Positions 26,294 to 33,685 of a stretch of 64,000 nucleotides of DNA are shown in pieces. The notes under the pieces were generated by a model that worked only from the letters and a program-made list of their open reading frames with translations, searched no databases and was not told the DNA's origin. The position numbers were made by a program, and so were the translations under genes. Position 1 is the first letter of the stretch. Every line of letters starts with the position of its first letter. Source of the stretch: an uncultured Candidatus Melainabacteria bacterium. GTDB lineage: Bacteria; Cyanobacteriota; Vampirovibrionia; Gastranaerophilales; Gastranaerophilaceae. The stretch covers positions 34,216 to 98,215 of the forward strand of contig CAKVLH010000006.1 in NCBI GenBank assembly GCA_934757245.1, written 5' to 3'.

Positions 26294-27166
26294 CTATGAA
26301 TTTTGGTTACGCAAAATATATTCTAATATAGAAATAATCTCATTTACTTTATCTTTGGAGCCTATGTTAATCGTAATAATCGAATCTTCTAAGGAATTTA
26401 AGTAAATAACTATTTGATATGAATTTTTAACAGATGTTTTAAATGTTGTTTCAGTTTTTCTTTGTCCACTTCCTCCGATAATAGCTCCAGTTGCAGTATC
26501 TCCTATTAATAATCCAGTAGCTATTGCTCCTCCTATGGCTTTTTTTGAATTTGAACTGCTTAAAGAAGTCGCTGTTTGCGTTGTTGTACTGTTATCAATA
26601 AATTCATATTTAATAAAATCATCGTAATTAATTTTCTGTACTGTTGCAGAAATTTCTCCTGTTGAAGAGTTTAACATAAACCTGTAATAAGCAAGATATT
26701 TTTCATTATTATTAACGCCAATAGCTTCCTTTGTACGAGATATTTTATAAATTTCTATTTCTTTAGTGAGTTCACAAATTCCTTTCTTGTGTAGTTCACT
26801 TGTTAATAATTTATTAAAAACAATTTCATTATGTTTCATTATTTTTTGTTTGATATCTTTAGCTTTTTCTATCAAATCCTTTGGGATATAATTATTTTTA
26901 AAAGTTCTAATTGCCATAACTAATGCGGCAATTGGAGTACCAAAAAAAGCAATAGCTGTAATAATAAAATTACTATCAGAACCGTTGCCAAAAATAATTA
27001 AAAGTATAAATGCAATAAACCCAACAACACCTATTCCAAAAAACAAAGATAATGCACTTCCCCAAGCTTCATCATTATTTCTTGGCAAAGATAATAAACC
27101 TATAGGGATATATTCATCAGTATCTATTTTTTCTAAAAGTTCATTTAATTCTAATTCACTAATCAT
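26294..27166 (-). CDS. hypothetical membrane protein with glycine-zipper segment
   Basis: 290 residues. Two adjacent membrane segments lie at about 31-59 and 62-83 (WGSALSLFFGIGVVGFIAFI, then FIITAIAFFGTPIAALVMAI). A glycine-rich hydrophobic stretch (KKAIGGAIATGLLIGDTATG) at about 208-235 could be a third, zipper-like insertion. The C-terminal VIYLNSLEDSIITINIGSKD resembles a PH-like or bPH fold seen in bacterial superinfection-immunity proteins. AGGAATAA precedes the ATG, and its start is eight bases from the end of the upstream gene, so they form an operon. Confidence 0.65.
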   Translation of the reverse strand: MISELELNELLEKIDTDEYIPIGLLSLPRNNDEAWGSALSLFFGIGVVGFIAFILLIIFGNGSDSNFIITAIAFFGTPIAALVMAIRTFKNNYIPKDLIEKAKDIKQKIMKHNEIVFNKLLTSELHKKGICELTKEIEIYKISRTKEAIGVNNNEKYLAYYRFMLNSSTGEISATVQKINYDDFIKYEFIDNSTTTQTATSLSSSNSKKAIGGAIATGLLIGDTATGAIIGGSGQRKTETTFKTSVKNSYQIVIYLNSLEDSIITINIGSKDKVNEIISILEYILRNQNS

Positions 27167-27174
27167 ATTTATTC

Positions 27175-27897
27175 CTATTCAATATTTAAATCATTAATCC
27201 AATATTTATCGTTTGCCTCATCAATAATAGCTTCACAGGCAAAGTTTTGCCTCATCATTGCTCCAAAACCATTTTGACTATCTACTGTTCCATATACGGT
27301 ATAACTGTTTCCCTTAATATAGTTATCCCTTCTGAAATGAACTTTTACTGATGGCGGGTAAATTGCACGAGCTTTTATTTCTTTTTCGCATGCAAATTGT
27401 GCAAACCAAGTTAAATCTTGCTTTTGTTTTTGTTTAGGTGCTTCTTTTTTAGGTTTCGGTGGAACTGTTTTAGGTGTTTCAATGGTTTTTGTTTGAGAAG
27501 TTTTTTCTTCTAGGGTATTGTTAATATCTGGATTATTAAATAATTTTATAAAAAAGACCATTAATAAAATAATCCAAGAATATTTTATCCATTGCCTTTT
27601 TAATATTATTTCTTCAAGTAGTTGTTTCTCTTCATTATTTAAATTCTTTTTAAGAACTTTTGTTGAACCATTTTGAACAAAATCTTGTATACCTTTTACC
27701 CAAAATACGATTATTGTAATTAGTAACACAGAAGATAACAACATTAAAAGGTTATATGCTATTTCATGAGTAATATCAAAATACTCCGGCATAAATACAC
27801 TTATCAAATCTAGAATTACAAAAGCCAATATAGATACGTGCTTTCGTTCTGTTCTTTTTAACAAAATGCTTATAGCTTTATTTTGTTCATTTTCCAT
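27175..27897 (-). CDS. hypothetical membrane protein with Pro/Lys-rich linker
   Basis: 240 residues. Three hydrophobic segments appear (about 20-34, 45-66, 104-118), then a linker rich in Pro, Lys and Thr (TPKTVPPKPKKEAPKQKQKQ) and a C-terminal domain with two cysteines: FACEKEIKARAIYPPSVKVH, then NSYTVYGTVDSQNGFGAMMR. That domain type recurs in phage and plasmid proteins of Gram-negatives. Divergent from the XRE gene across an operator-like palindrome, which may control both. Function unknown. Confidence 0.65.
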   Translation of the reverse strand: MENEQNKAISILLKRTERKHVSILAFVILDLISVFMPEYFDITHEIAYNLLMLLSSVLLITIIVFWVKGIQDFVQNGSTKVLKKNLNNEEKQLLEEIILKRQWIKYSWIILLMVFFIKLFNNPDINNTLEEKTSQTKTIETPKTVPPKPKKEAPKQKQKQDLTWFAQFACEKEIKARAIYPPSVKVHFRRDNYIKGNSYTVYGTVDSQNGFGAMMRQNFACEAIIDEANDKYWINDLNIE

Positions 27898-27933
27898 CTA
27901 CTATTAATCTCCACATAAAATAAGCACTCTTAT

Positions 27934-27974
27934 TTGTCATAATACTATGACAACTTGTCATTATATTAGAACAA
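27934..27974. promoter_or_regulatory. operator-like palindrome and shared motif in front of the XRE gene
   Basis: TTGTCATA-ATAC-TATGACAA (27934-27953) is a perfect 8-4-8 inverted repeat. It is followed by a third half-site inside TGTCATTATATTAGAACAA (27956-27974), which matches 17 of 19 bases upstream of the resolvase at 25158-25176. Autoregulation by the XRE protein is likely. Confidence 0.6.
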
Positions 27975-27976
27975 TA

Positions 27977-28252
27977 ATGAATATTATGCAAGAGCTTAAA
28001 AACGAGTTACAAAAAGCAATAGCCAAAGTTGTTCGAGAACATCGCACTAAATCAATTACCAAAAGTGCAGATGAAATAGCTATGGGGAAATCCATGTGGG
28101 CAGATTTAGAAAATGGCATTAAAGACCCACAATTTTCAACTCTTTGGAGAATTGCAGAAGGCTTGGACATAAAACCACATATTTTAGTAAAAATGATTGA
28201 AGATGAAGTGGGTGAAGAATTTTCGTTTTTAGAAAATAGCTTAAGTAAATAA
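27977..28252 (+). CDS. XRE-family HTH regulator
   Basis: 91 residues from the ATG at 27977 (27986 is also possible). A longer reading from 27947 would start inside the palindromic operator and is rejected. The HTH reads TKSADEIAMGKSMWADLENGI, then DPQFSTLWRIAEGLDIKPHI. It is a small Cro/CI-type protein, likely the element's master regulator, sitting between a divergent membrane-protein operon and the Rep-like gene. Confidence 0.85.
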   Translation: MNIMQELKNELQKAIAKVVREHRTKSITKSADEIAMGKSMWADLENGIKDPQFSTLWRIAEGLDIKPHILVKMIEDEVGEEFSFLENSLSK

Positions 28253-28547
28253 AATTCTATTCTTTATTATTCATATAATTATATGAATTTTTTTATGTAA
28301 TAAATTTCTAATAATAAGTATAAAAACGTTTTTTTAATTATAAAATAATAAATTTTCAAAATTATACATTTTGCCATCCTTGTATAAATTTAACTAAGTG
28401 ATTAAATGTAAATTTTATCAAAAGTTTACAAAAAATTTTATTTTCCGTATAATAAGTGGCAGACTTTTTCTGCCATTGTGTAGAGATATAGCTTTTTTAC
28501 TATATCTATTATATAAAGTTCGCAGATTCTGCGAAAAGGAGAAAGTC
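28253..28547. other. A/T-rich region with two hairpins, possible replication origin or attenuator of the Rep-like gene
   Basis: TGGCAGA-CTTTT-TCTGCCA (28457-28475), then the 17-base palindrome TTCGCAGA-T-TCTGCGAA (28519-28535), which abuts the ribosome site AAAAGGAG of the Rep-like gene. The left part is very A/T-rich and holds no gene. Paired hairpins beside a rep gene recall rolling-circle origins; they could also hide the ribosome site. Confidence 0.45.
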
Positions 28548-29294
28548 ATGATGAATTATGACAGATTAAAAATTCAGTTCCCCTTATGTCTTTGTACTGA
28601 TATTAACAAAGAATTATTTGAAAATATCATTGAAGGGAACTACTGTGTATCAAAGACCATTCTTGATGAGTTAATTGGTGTCAATTCAATTCAGCTAAAC
28701 TGTGACAAGGATTTATTCATCTTTGATGTCACTGGAGCTTTTAACGCTGAAAAGGGCTCCTTAGGATTAATTAATCAAAACAATATTTTAACGGTTTTGG
28801 AGAAAGTTAAAAACTCAAGGTTTGTAGATTTTAACCCTAAGGAGGTTATAGAGCAAGCAAAAGTTTTTCTGTGCGATATTACACAGGACATCACAGTAAA
28901 TTCAGACATAGAAACGATATTGTTTGGATTAAAAGAAAGGCTGCAAATTAATTCCGGAAAATACTACATTAAGAAATATGAAAATAGCGGAATATCAGTA
29001 GCCCCAATTGCAAAGTCTAAAAAAGAAAATCTCATTATTTATCCCAAATACCATCAATTACGGAAAGCAAAACAAAAGCAATTGAGAGAAATTATAGGAT
29101 ATGAGTATTTGAGCCAATGCAAAAATATATTGAGATTTGAATTGCAACTAAAATCTTACAAAGAGATTCGACACTATTTTAAATTAGAAAAAAATCAAGA
29201 AATTATGTTAAAGGATTTGTTAATGAGTTCTGAAAATCCTTTAATAACGAAGCTAGCAGAACTCGGAATTTGTGAGGACAACATGGATGAGTAA
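28548..29294 (+). CDS. phage/plasmid replication-initiator-like protein
   Basis: 248 residues from ATG 28548 (a second ATG follows directly), after AAAAGGAGAAAG. A reading extending to 28398 covers the hairpins and is rejected. The segment NLIIYPKYHQLRKAKQKQLR, then YLSQCKNILRFELQLKSYKE and IRHYFKL, resembles the II/X-type Rep proteins of filamentous phages and small plasmids, where 'K(L/Y)xE...LRxE' precedes helical folds. I do not see a clear HUH pair, so the call is tentative. Small genes follow in the same operon, then the integrase. Confidence 0.6.
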   Translation: MMNYDRLKIQFPLCLCTDINKELFENIIEGNYCVSKTILDELIGVNSIQLNCDKDLFIFDVTGAFNAEKGSLGLINQNNILTVLEKVKNSRFVDFNPKEVIEQAKVFLCDITQDITVNSDIETILFGLKERLQINSGKYYIKKYENSGISVAPIAKSKKENLIIYPKYHQLRKAKQKQLREIIGYEYLSQCKNILRFELQLKSYKEIRHYFKLEKNQEIMLKDLLMSSENPLITKLAELGICEDNMDE

Positions 29295-29532
29295 AACACC
29301 AATCATTGTACTGAAAGAAATAGGAATAAGTACATTACTAAAAAAATTCAACAACGATTTAAGTTTAATTAAAGAGCTCTTTACAGTTAAATATGGATTT
29401 GATTCAAAAAATCTATCTCGAATAATGAAACTATTTAGAGAGTTTTTACAAAAAGATATTGATAAAAGTAAAGAAACAACAACCAATGAAATTAACGAGG
29501 TTATTCTTGCATTAAAAAGTTGTAATAACTAA
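29287..29532 (+). CDS. small hypothetical protein downstream of Rep-like gene
   Basis: 81 residues from ATG 29287, overlapping the preceding stop by eight bases, so translationally coupled. It is mostly helical and charged: PIIVLKEIGISTLLKKFNND, LFTVKYGFDSKNLSRIMKLF, and an Asp/Lys/Glu-rich end. No membrane segment, no recognised family. Confidence 0.6.
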   Translation: MSKTPIIVLKEIGISTLLKKFNNDLSLIKELFTVKYGFDSKNLSRIMKLFREFLQKDIDKSKETTTNEINEVILALKSCNN

Positions 29533-29575
29533 AAATAGTTGTAAACGTAGAGAATACTCTACAAAGGAATTTCAG

Positions 29576-29752
29576 ATGACAAAAATTAATGTTGAATTTA
29601 TTGAAAATTCAAATTGTGAAACAAACGAAGCAGAAAACACTTGCTTAATAACTCAATTGATGCAATATATTACAATTATTGGACTAAAAGTCAATAAACT
29701 GGAAACCCCATTTGATAATGGGAAAGGAGTATTATATGAAAAAATTGCATAA
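29576..29752 (+). CDS. 58-residue protein upstream of the integrase
   Basis: AAAGGAATTTCAG precedes the ATG at 29576. The product starts MTKINVEFIENSNCETNEAE and has a hydrophobic helix, CLITQLMQYITIIGLKVN. It overlaps the recombinase start by 17 bases, the arrangement of a coupled accessory gene. It could be a recombination directionality factor, a role often taken by small proteins next to serine integrases, but it shows no typical motif. Confidence 0.5.
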   Translation: MTKINVEFIENSNCETNEAENTCLITQLMQYITIIGLKVNKLETPFDNGKGVLYEKIA

Positions 29753-31433
29753 AAAGATTAGAGAACTAATTGTAATTTATTTAAGAGTAAGTTCCGCAGA
29801 ACAAGCAAATAATGGTTTAAGTCTTGGAACACAAAAGGACGAATGTATTAAATGGGCTGAAAAACACGACTATGATACCGTAATATTTGAAGAAAAAGGG
29901 AAGTCCGGAGCTAATATGAATAGACCAGAACTAAAAGCTATGTTGAACTTTATTAAACAGAGTAAGGTTAAATGTATTCTGGTCTGGAAATTAGATAGAT
30001 TAACAAGAAGCCAAAGAGATTTTTATGGTAGCATAATTCCAAAGATAGAAAAGGCTAATTGCACTATAGCAAGTATTTATGAAAATTTTGAAGACGTATT
30101 CACTATGGATGAGCTCTTACTATCCGTTTGGTTAGGACAAGCAGAAAAAGAACTTAAGAACATTAAAAGTAGAACTTCTGTAGTAATAAAAAATAGAAAA
30201 GAACACGGGTACTTCCACGGGAAAGCCCCTGTTGGTTATTTAAATACAAGAGATGAAAATAGACATGGCATAATAATTCCAAATCCTCAAAACAGTCACT
30301 ACATAAAAAGAATTTTTGAATTATATGCAACCGGAACTTTTTCAATGGACAGGTTAGGAAAAGAGATTGCTAAATATGGTTTTGTAAGTAGCAAGAACTT
30401 GCCATATCCTAAAAAAAGAATAGAAGATATTCTCAAGAATCCTGTATATGCCGGAAAAATTGTTTATAACGGAAATACTGTTCTTGGAAAACATGAGCCA
30501 ATAATATCTGAGGAACTATTTTATCGGGTTAAATTAATGTTCAACAGTGCAAAAAAGAAAAAGCCCAGAGGAGAAACATATGTTTACTCTAACTATATAA
30601 AATGTAGCAAATGTGGCTATGCTATGGTTGGAACAACAAAACACGGTGCTCATAACAGCGGTACTTACATATACTACCATTGTTCTAATTATTCAAAATT
30701 TCACAAAAACGAAAAAAATATAAATGAAAAGGATTTAGATAAAGCAATGCAAGAAGTATTAAACAGTTTCCAAATAACAGATTTAGAACTTCAAAAAGTG
30801 AAAAAACAAATCTATACGGCAATTGATGAATTAAAAACGTATGAAAATAAGTCACTGGAAGAACTAAAAAAGCAATACAAAACAATCAGCAATACAATTT
30901 CCAATGGCTTGAAACAAAAACTCGCAGGTGAACTCACTGTCAGTGAAACCACCTTTAAGGAATTGATGATTCAATGGGAAAAAGAAAAGGATGAATTAAA
31001 TCACCAGATACAGTATTTAACAGAAAATTCAAAAGACAGAATCGCACGTATCAATGTTCTTACGGATTTTGCAAATCGAATCCCAGAGTTATATATGAAA
31101 GCTAACTTAGATGAAAAAAGACTCATTTTATCTACTATCGCAGATGAAATATTCTATGACGAAGAGACTAACACGCTAAAAATTAAATTGAGACCAGTAT
31201 TTGAACAATTAAGACAAAGAAAAGTCCAAAACAAAGAACAAGTTTCAACTGATAAAAAAGTCTTGACTGGAACCTCTATAATTAGCTTACATAAAGAGTT
31301 TGAGAAACACACAAATCCACAGGAAGATTTTAACAAAATTATAGACTTTGGAACCCGTAAAGAGCAGATAAATAGTAAAAAAGAACCTCATTGTGTTGGC
31401 TCTAAAAAGTTAAATGTCGTAGGCGGGACTTGA
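29736..31433 (+). CDS. large serine recombinase (integrase)
   Basis: 565 residues from ATG 29736, with AAAGGAG upstream. Catalytic Ser19 lies in [13 protein letters not shown]; the resolvase core runs to about 150 ([15 protein letters not shown]); a recombinase domain follows ([20 protein letters not shown]); a zinc ribbon has CSKCGYAM and YHCSN; then a coiled coil of about 100 residues. Its final codons, including the TGA, lie inside the 3' end of tRNA-Leu on the opposite strand, so the C-terminus was set by integration. It most likely moved the island into the tRNA gene. Confidence 0.95.
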   Translation: MKKLHKKIRELIVIYLRVSSAEQANNGLSLGTQKDECIKWAEKHDYDTVIFEEKGKSGANMNRPELKAMLNFIKQSKVKCILVWKLDRLTRSQRDFYGSIIPKIEKANCTIASIYENFEDVFTMDELLLSVWLGQAEKELKNIKSRTSVVIKNRKEHGYFHGKAPVGYLNTRDENRHGIIIPNPQNSHYIKRIFELYATGTFSMDRLGKEIAKYGFVSSKNLPYPKKRIEDILKNPVYAGKIVYNGNTVLGKHEPIISEELFYRVKLMFNSAKKKKPRGETYVYSNYIKCSKCGYAMVGTTKHGAHNSGTYIYYHCSNYSKFHKNEKNINEKDLDKAMQEVLNSFQITDLELQKVKKQIYTAIDELKTYENKSLEELKKQYKTISNTISNGLKQKLAGELTVSETTFKELMIQWEKEKDELNHQIQYLTENSKDRIARINVLTDFANRIPELYMKANLDEKRLILSTIADEIFYDEETNTLKIKLRPVFEQLRQRKVQNKEQVSTDKKVLTGTSIISLHKEFEKHTNPQEDFNKIIDFGTRKEQINSKKEPHCVGSKKLNVVGGT

Positions 31434-31496
31434 ACCCGCAAGGATTGCTCCACACGCCCCTCAAACGTGCACGTATACCGATTCCGCCACTACGAC
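31415..31496 (-). tRNA. tRNA-Leu (anticodon GAG), integration target
   Basis: 82 bases, class II with a variable arm. Acceptor GTCGTAG with CTACGAC; anticodon arm CACGT-TTGAGGG-GCGTG gives GAG; T arm GCGGGTTCAAGTCCCGC. No encoded CCA. Its last 19 bases overlap the end of the recombinase gene on the other strand; the tRNA remains intact. Confidence 0.95.
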
Positions 31497-31523
31497 ATGT
31501 TTGTTATATTTGATTGTCAGTCA

Positions 31524-31569
31524 TAGTGGCGGTATCGATAACAACCTTTGAAAAATCCTGCCACTACGT
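31524..31569. repeat. partial copies of the tRNA-Leu 5' end forming an inverted pair
   Basis: TAGTGGCGGTATCGATA (31524-31540) matches 15 of 17 bases of the tRNA 5' region in opposite orientation. CCTGCCACTACG (31558-31569) matches it in the same orientation. The two can pair through AGTGGC/GCCACT. Confidence 0.5.
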
Positions 31570-31583
31570 TTTATCAATTGTAG

Positions 31584-31643
31584 GGTGGGTAAAGCTTAAT
31601 GAAACTTAGAAATTATAATCCAAGCTCAGCGTGCGTACCCACC
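31584..31643. repeat. REP-like palindromic element
   Basis: GGTGGGTA (31584-31591) and TACCCACC (31636-31643) bracket 44 bases that contain AAGCTTA and AAGCTCAGCG, the form of the common 'GTAGGGTGGGTAAAGC' repeat. Confidence 0.55.
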
Positions 31644-31742
31644 AAAAAATTCTAACATAAAAAATCTTTTGTTACAAATGTAACACTTTTATTGACTCAA
31701 AAGTATATCTGAAAGAAAATAATCTTTGTGAGGTAAAATCAA

Positions 31743-31976
31743 ATGAACGTATCATCAATATCACAAAGTGAAAATTGCAGACCTAGACGAAATTTATTTA
31801 TAAGATATTCAAATAGCTTTATGTCAATGACAAATGGCAATTCAGAAGCTGTAGAAAGAGCTCAAAAAGCTAACCCTGCCTCTGAAGATAACAAGCTTAA
31901 TAAAATTAAGGGAATTGAAACTCTTACAATTTTCCCTAAACAAGTTATCGAAGGTAGAACTATTATTACGGCTTAG
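31743..31976 (+). CDS. small hypothetical protein
   Basis: 77 residues with GAGG ten bases before the ATG. The sequence is polar and probably disordered at first (SSISQSENCRPRRNLFIRYS), then LNKIKGIETLTIFPKQVIEG near the end. Upstream lies TGTTACA-AA-TGTAACA (about 31670-31685), a possible regulator site. Not recognised. Confidence 0.6.
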   Translation: MNVSSISQSENCRPRRNLFIRYSNSFMSMTNGNSEAVERAQKANPASEDNKLNKIKGIETLTIFPKQVIEGRTIITA

Positions 31977-32177
31977 AGTTATTGCAAGAAAGTTTTTGTT
32001 GGGCAAGTATGCACAACCGGCATGTTGTTAAGAGTGTTTTATACGCAGAAATAAAATACTCACCCAAGTCCTCTCCCTAGGAGAGAGAATGACCGAGATT
32101 TGTTAATTTAAAGTTTTTAGGTGTAGGTTGTGGTTTCTACACCAACATTATAGTCAGCAATGATTCAAGGAGAAAGT

Positions 32178-32615
32178 ATGATTTTAAAGATTTTTAGAAT
32201 GGAACGCAACCGTTTTGTTCCAGAATACAAAACCGAAGGTGCTGCCGGTATGGACTTATGTGCAGCTATTGATGAAGAAATTACTCTTCAACCATTAGAA
32301 AGAAAATTAATTCCGACAGGTTTAAAAATTGAACTAGAACACGGTTACGAAGCCCAAATAAGACCTCGTTCCGGTTTATCTATCAAACACGGAATAAGTC
32401 TTATAAATTGTGTTGGTACAATCGATGAAGATTATCGCGGTGAAGTTTGTATTCCACTGGTAAATTTGTCAAACGAACCTTACACAATAAAGCCGGACGA
32501 AAGAGTGGCGCAAATGGTAATTGCTCGTTATGAACAAGCAAAAATCGAAGTTGTTACTGAACTTACAGAAACAGAACGCGGGACTGGCGGATTTGGTTCA
32601 ACAGGGAAAGTTTAA
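32178..32615 (+). CDS. dut: dUTP diphosphatase
   Basis: Hydrolyses dUTP to dUMP, keeping uracil out of DNA and supplying thymidylate synthesis. 145 residues from ATG 32178, with CAAGGAG upstream (an ATG six codons earlier lacks one). Trimeric dUTPase motifs are in order: [42 protein letters not shown], and the C-terminal [11 protein letters not shown] arm that closes the active site. Confidence 0.96.
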   Translation: MILKIFRMERNRFVPEYKTEGAAGMDLCAAIDEEITLQPLERKLIPTGLKIELEHGYEAQIRPRSGLSIKHGISLINCVGTIDEDYRGEVCIPLVNLSNEPYTIKPDERVAQMVIARYEQAKIEVVTELTETERGTGGFGSTGKV

Positions 32616-32619
32616 TAAA

Positions 32620-32654
32620 AAAGGTTGAATTAAAAAATTCAACCTTTATTTTTT
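32620..32654 (+). terminator. dut terminator
   Basis: AAAGGTTGAATT pairs with AATTCAACCTTT over AAAA, followed by ATTTTTT. Confidence 0.85.
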
Positions 32655-32775
32655 GCGTAACTTTTGATTAATTTTCCCCTCAAAGGCTTGACGTCTATTG
32701 AAAAAAAGTATAAAATGTATGCATGGCATAAGCAAAATATAATGCCTAGGTTATTAATTATTTAGGAGAACAATC

Positions 32776-33057
32776 ATGTACCAAGACGAAAAGCTTATTT
32801 GTGAAGATTGCGGTTGTGAATTTGTATTTACAGCTGGCGAACAAGAGTTTTATGCAGAAAAAGGTTTAACAAATAAGCCAAAAAGATGCCCAAACTGCAG
32901 AAAGGCTAAAAAACAACAACATCGTAGTAAAAAGAGAATGTTTGATGCAGTTTGTGCAAAATGTGGAAAACAAACTCAGGTGCCATTCAACCCAACTCAA
33001 GGTAGAGATGTTTTATGCAAAGAATGTTTTGATGCAGCTAAACAACAAGCAGTTTAG
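32776..33057 (+). CDS. CxxC zinc-ribbon protein
   Basis: 93 residues after a strong TTTAGGAG site. Two zinc ribbons: CEDCGCEF with CPNCRKAKK, and CAKCGKQ with CKECFD, joined by a basic stretch (KKQQHRSKKR). The N-terminal part matches the 'probable zinc-binding' small proteins (EQEFYAEKGLTNKPKRC). Likely nucleic-acid or ribosome associated; it resembles the first domain of the 2011 protein in style but not in sequence. Own terminator. Confidence 0.85.
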   Translation: MYQDEKLICEDCGCEFVFTAGEQEFYAEKGLTNKPKRCPNCRKAKKQQHRSKKRMFDAVCAKCGKQTQVPFNPTQGRDVLCKECFDAAKQQAV

Positions 33058-33078
33058 AATAACTGTTTAATAAATTTC

Positions 33079-33110
33079 AAAAGGCGGAAGCTAAAGCTTC
33101 CGCCTTTTTT
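33079..33110 (+). terminator. terminator of the zinc-ribbon gene
   Basis: AAAGGCGGAAGC pairs with GCTTCCGCCTTT over TAAA, followed by TTTT. Confidence 0.9.
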
Positions 33111-33116
33111 CATAAC

Positions 33117-33422
33117 TTATAAATTAAAATACAGTTTATTTAGTTCCGCTAATGTCATAGCCCCGGTGCGTTCTTCTTCAAGTTTTTGTTTCTCTTGTGT
33201 TTCTTTTGTTGCTTCTAGCGGTTGCACTTGAATAGATTGTTTTTGTTCTTCCTCTTGCTTAGTCTGAATTTTTTGTACTAATTCTGCTTTAAGTTTCTTT
33301 AATTTAGCTGCATCAGTATTTTTATTACCACTCGGAGATACTCCCATTTGCATAAGCTCTCTGAGTATTCTTAAATATTCCGGATCCGAACCAGAATTTA
33401 TTGCTCCGACTGCGTTTATCAA
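33117..33422 (-). CDS. small coiled-coil hypothetical protein
   Basis: 101 residues from a TTG at 33422 with GAGGAG seven bases upstream; a GTG five codons earlier overlaps that ribosome site. The central part is Lys/Glu/Gln-rich and heptad-like (AAKLKKLKAELVQKIQTKQE), and the end reads GAMTLAELNKLYFNL. Not recognised; probably cytoplasmic. Confidence 0.6.
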   Translation of the reverse strand: MINAVGAINSGSDPEYLRILRELMQMGVSPSGNKNTDAAKLKKLKAELVQKIQTKQEEEQKQSIQVQPLEATKETQEKQKLEEERTGAMTLAELNKLYFNL

Positions 33423-33685
33423 TTTTTTACTCCTCACTTGTAAAATTTTGTAACAAAGTTTATATACTTTATAGTTCCACTAATTAGATGATTTATAACA
33501 TTCATCTATAAATATCTTTACAAAAGTTCACACATAAGTTAAAATAGGGTATAACGCGTTAATATTTTGTTACAAACTGGCAATAAAATTTGTTTCAAGT
33601 TTTTATTTAAAATATAATGTTAAGGTGTAACAATTTATAGCCCAATAATAAAATATACATAGAAAGAATTAGGAATCCTGAAATT

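Noticed and set aside
28398..28547. Rep-like gene starting at 28398
   Set aside because: This would include the two hairpins as coding sequence, while AAAAGGAG marks the start at 28548.
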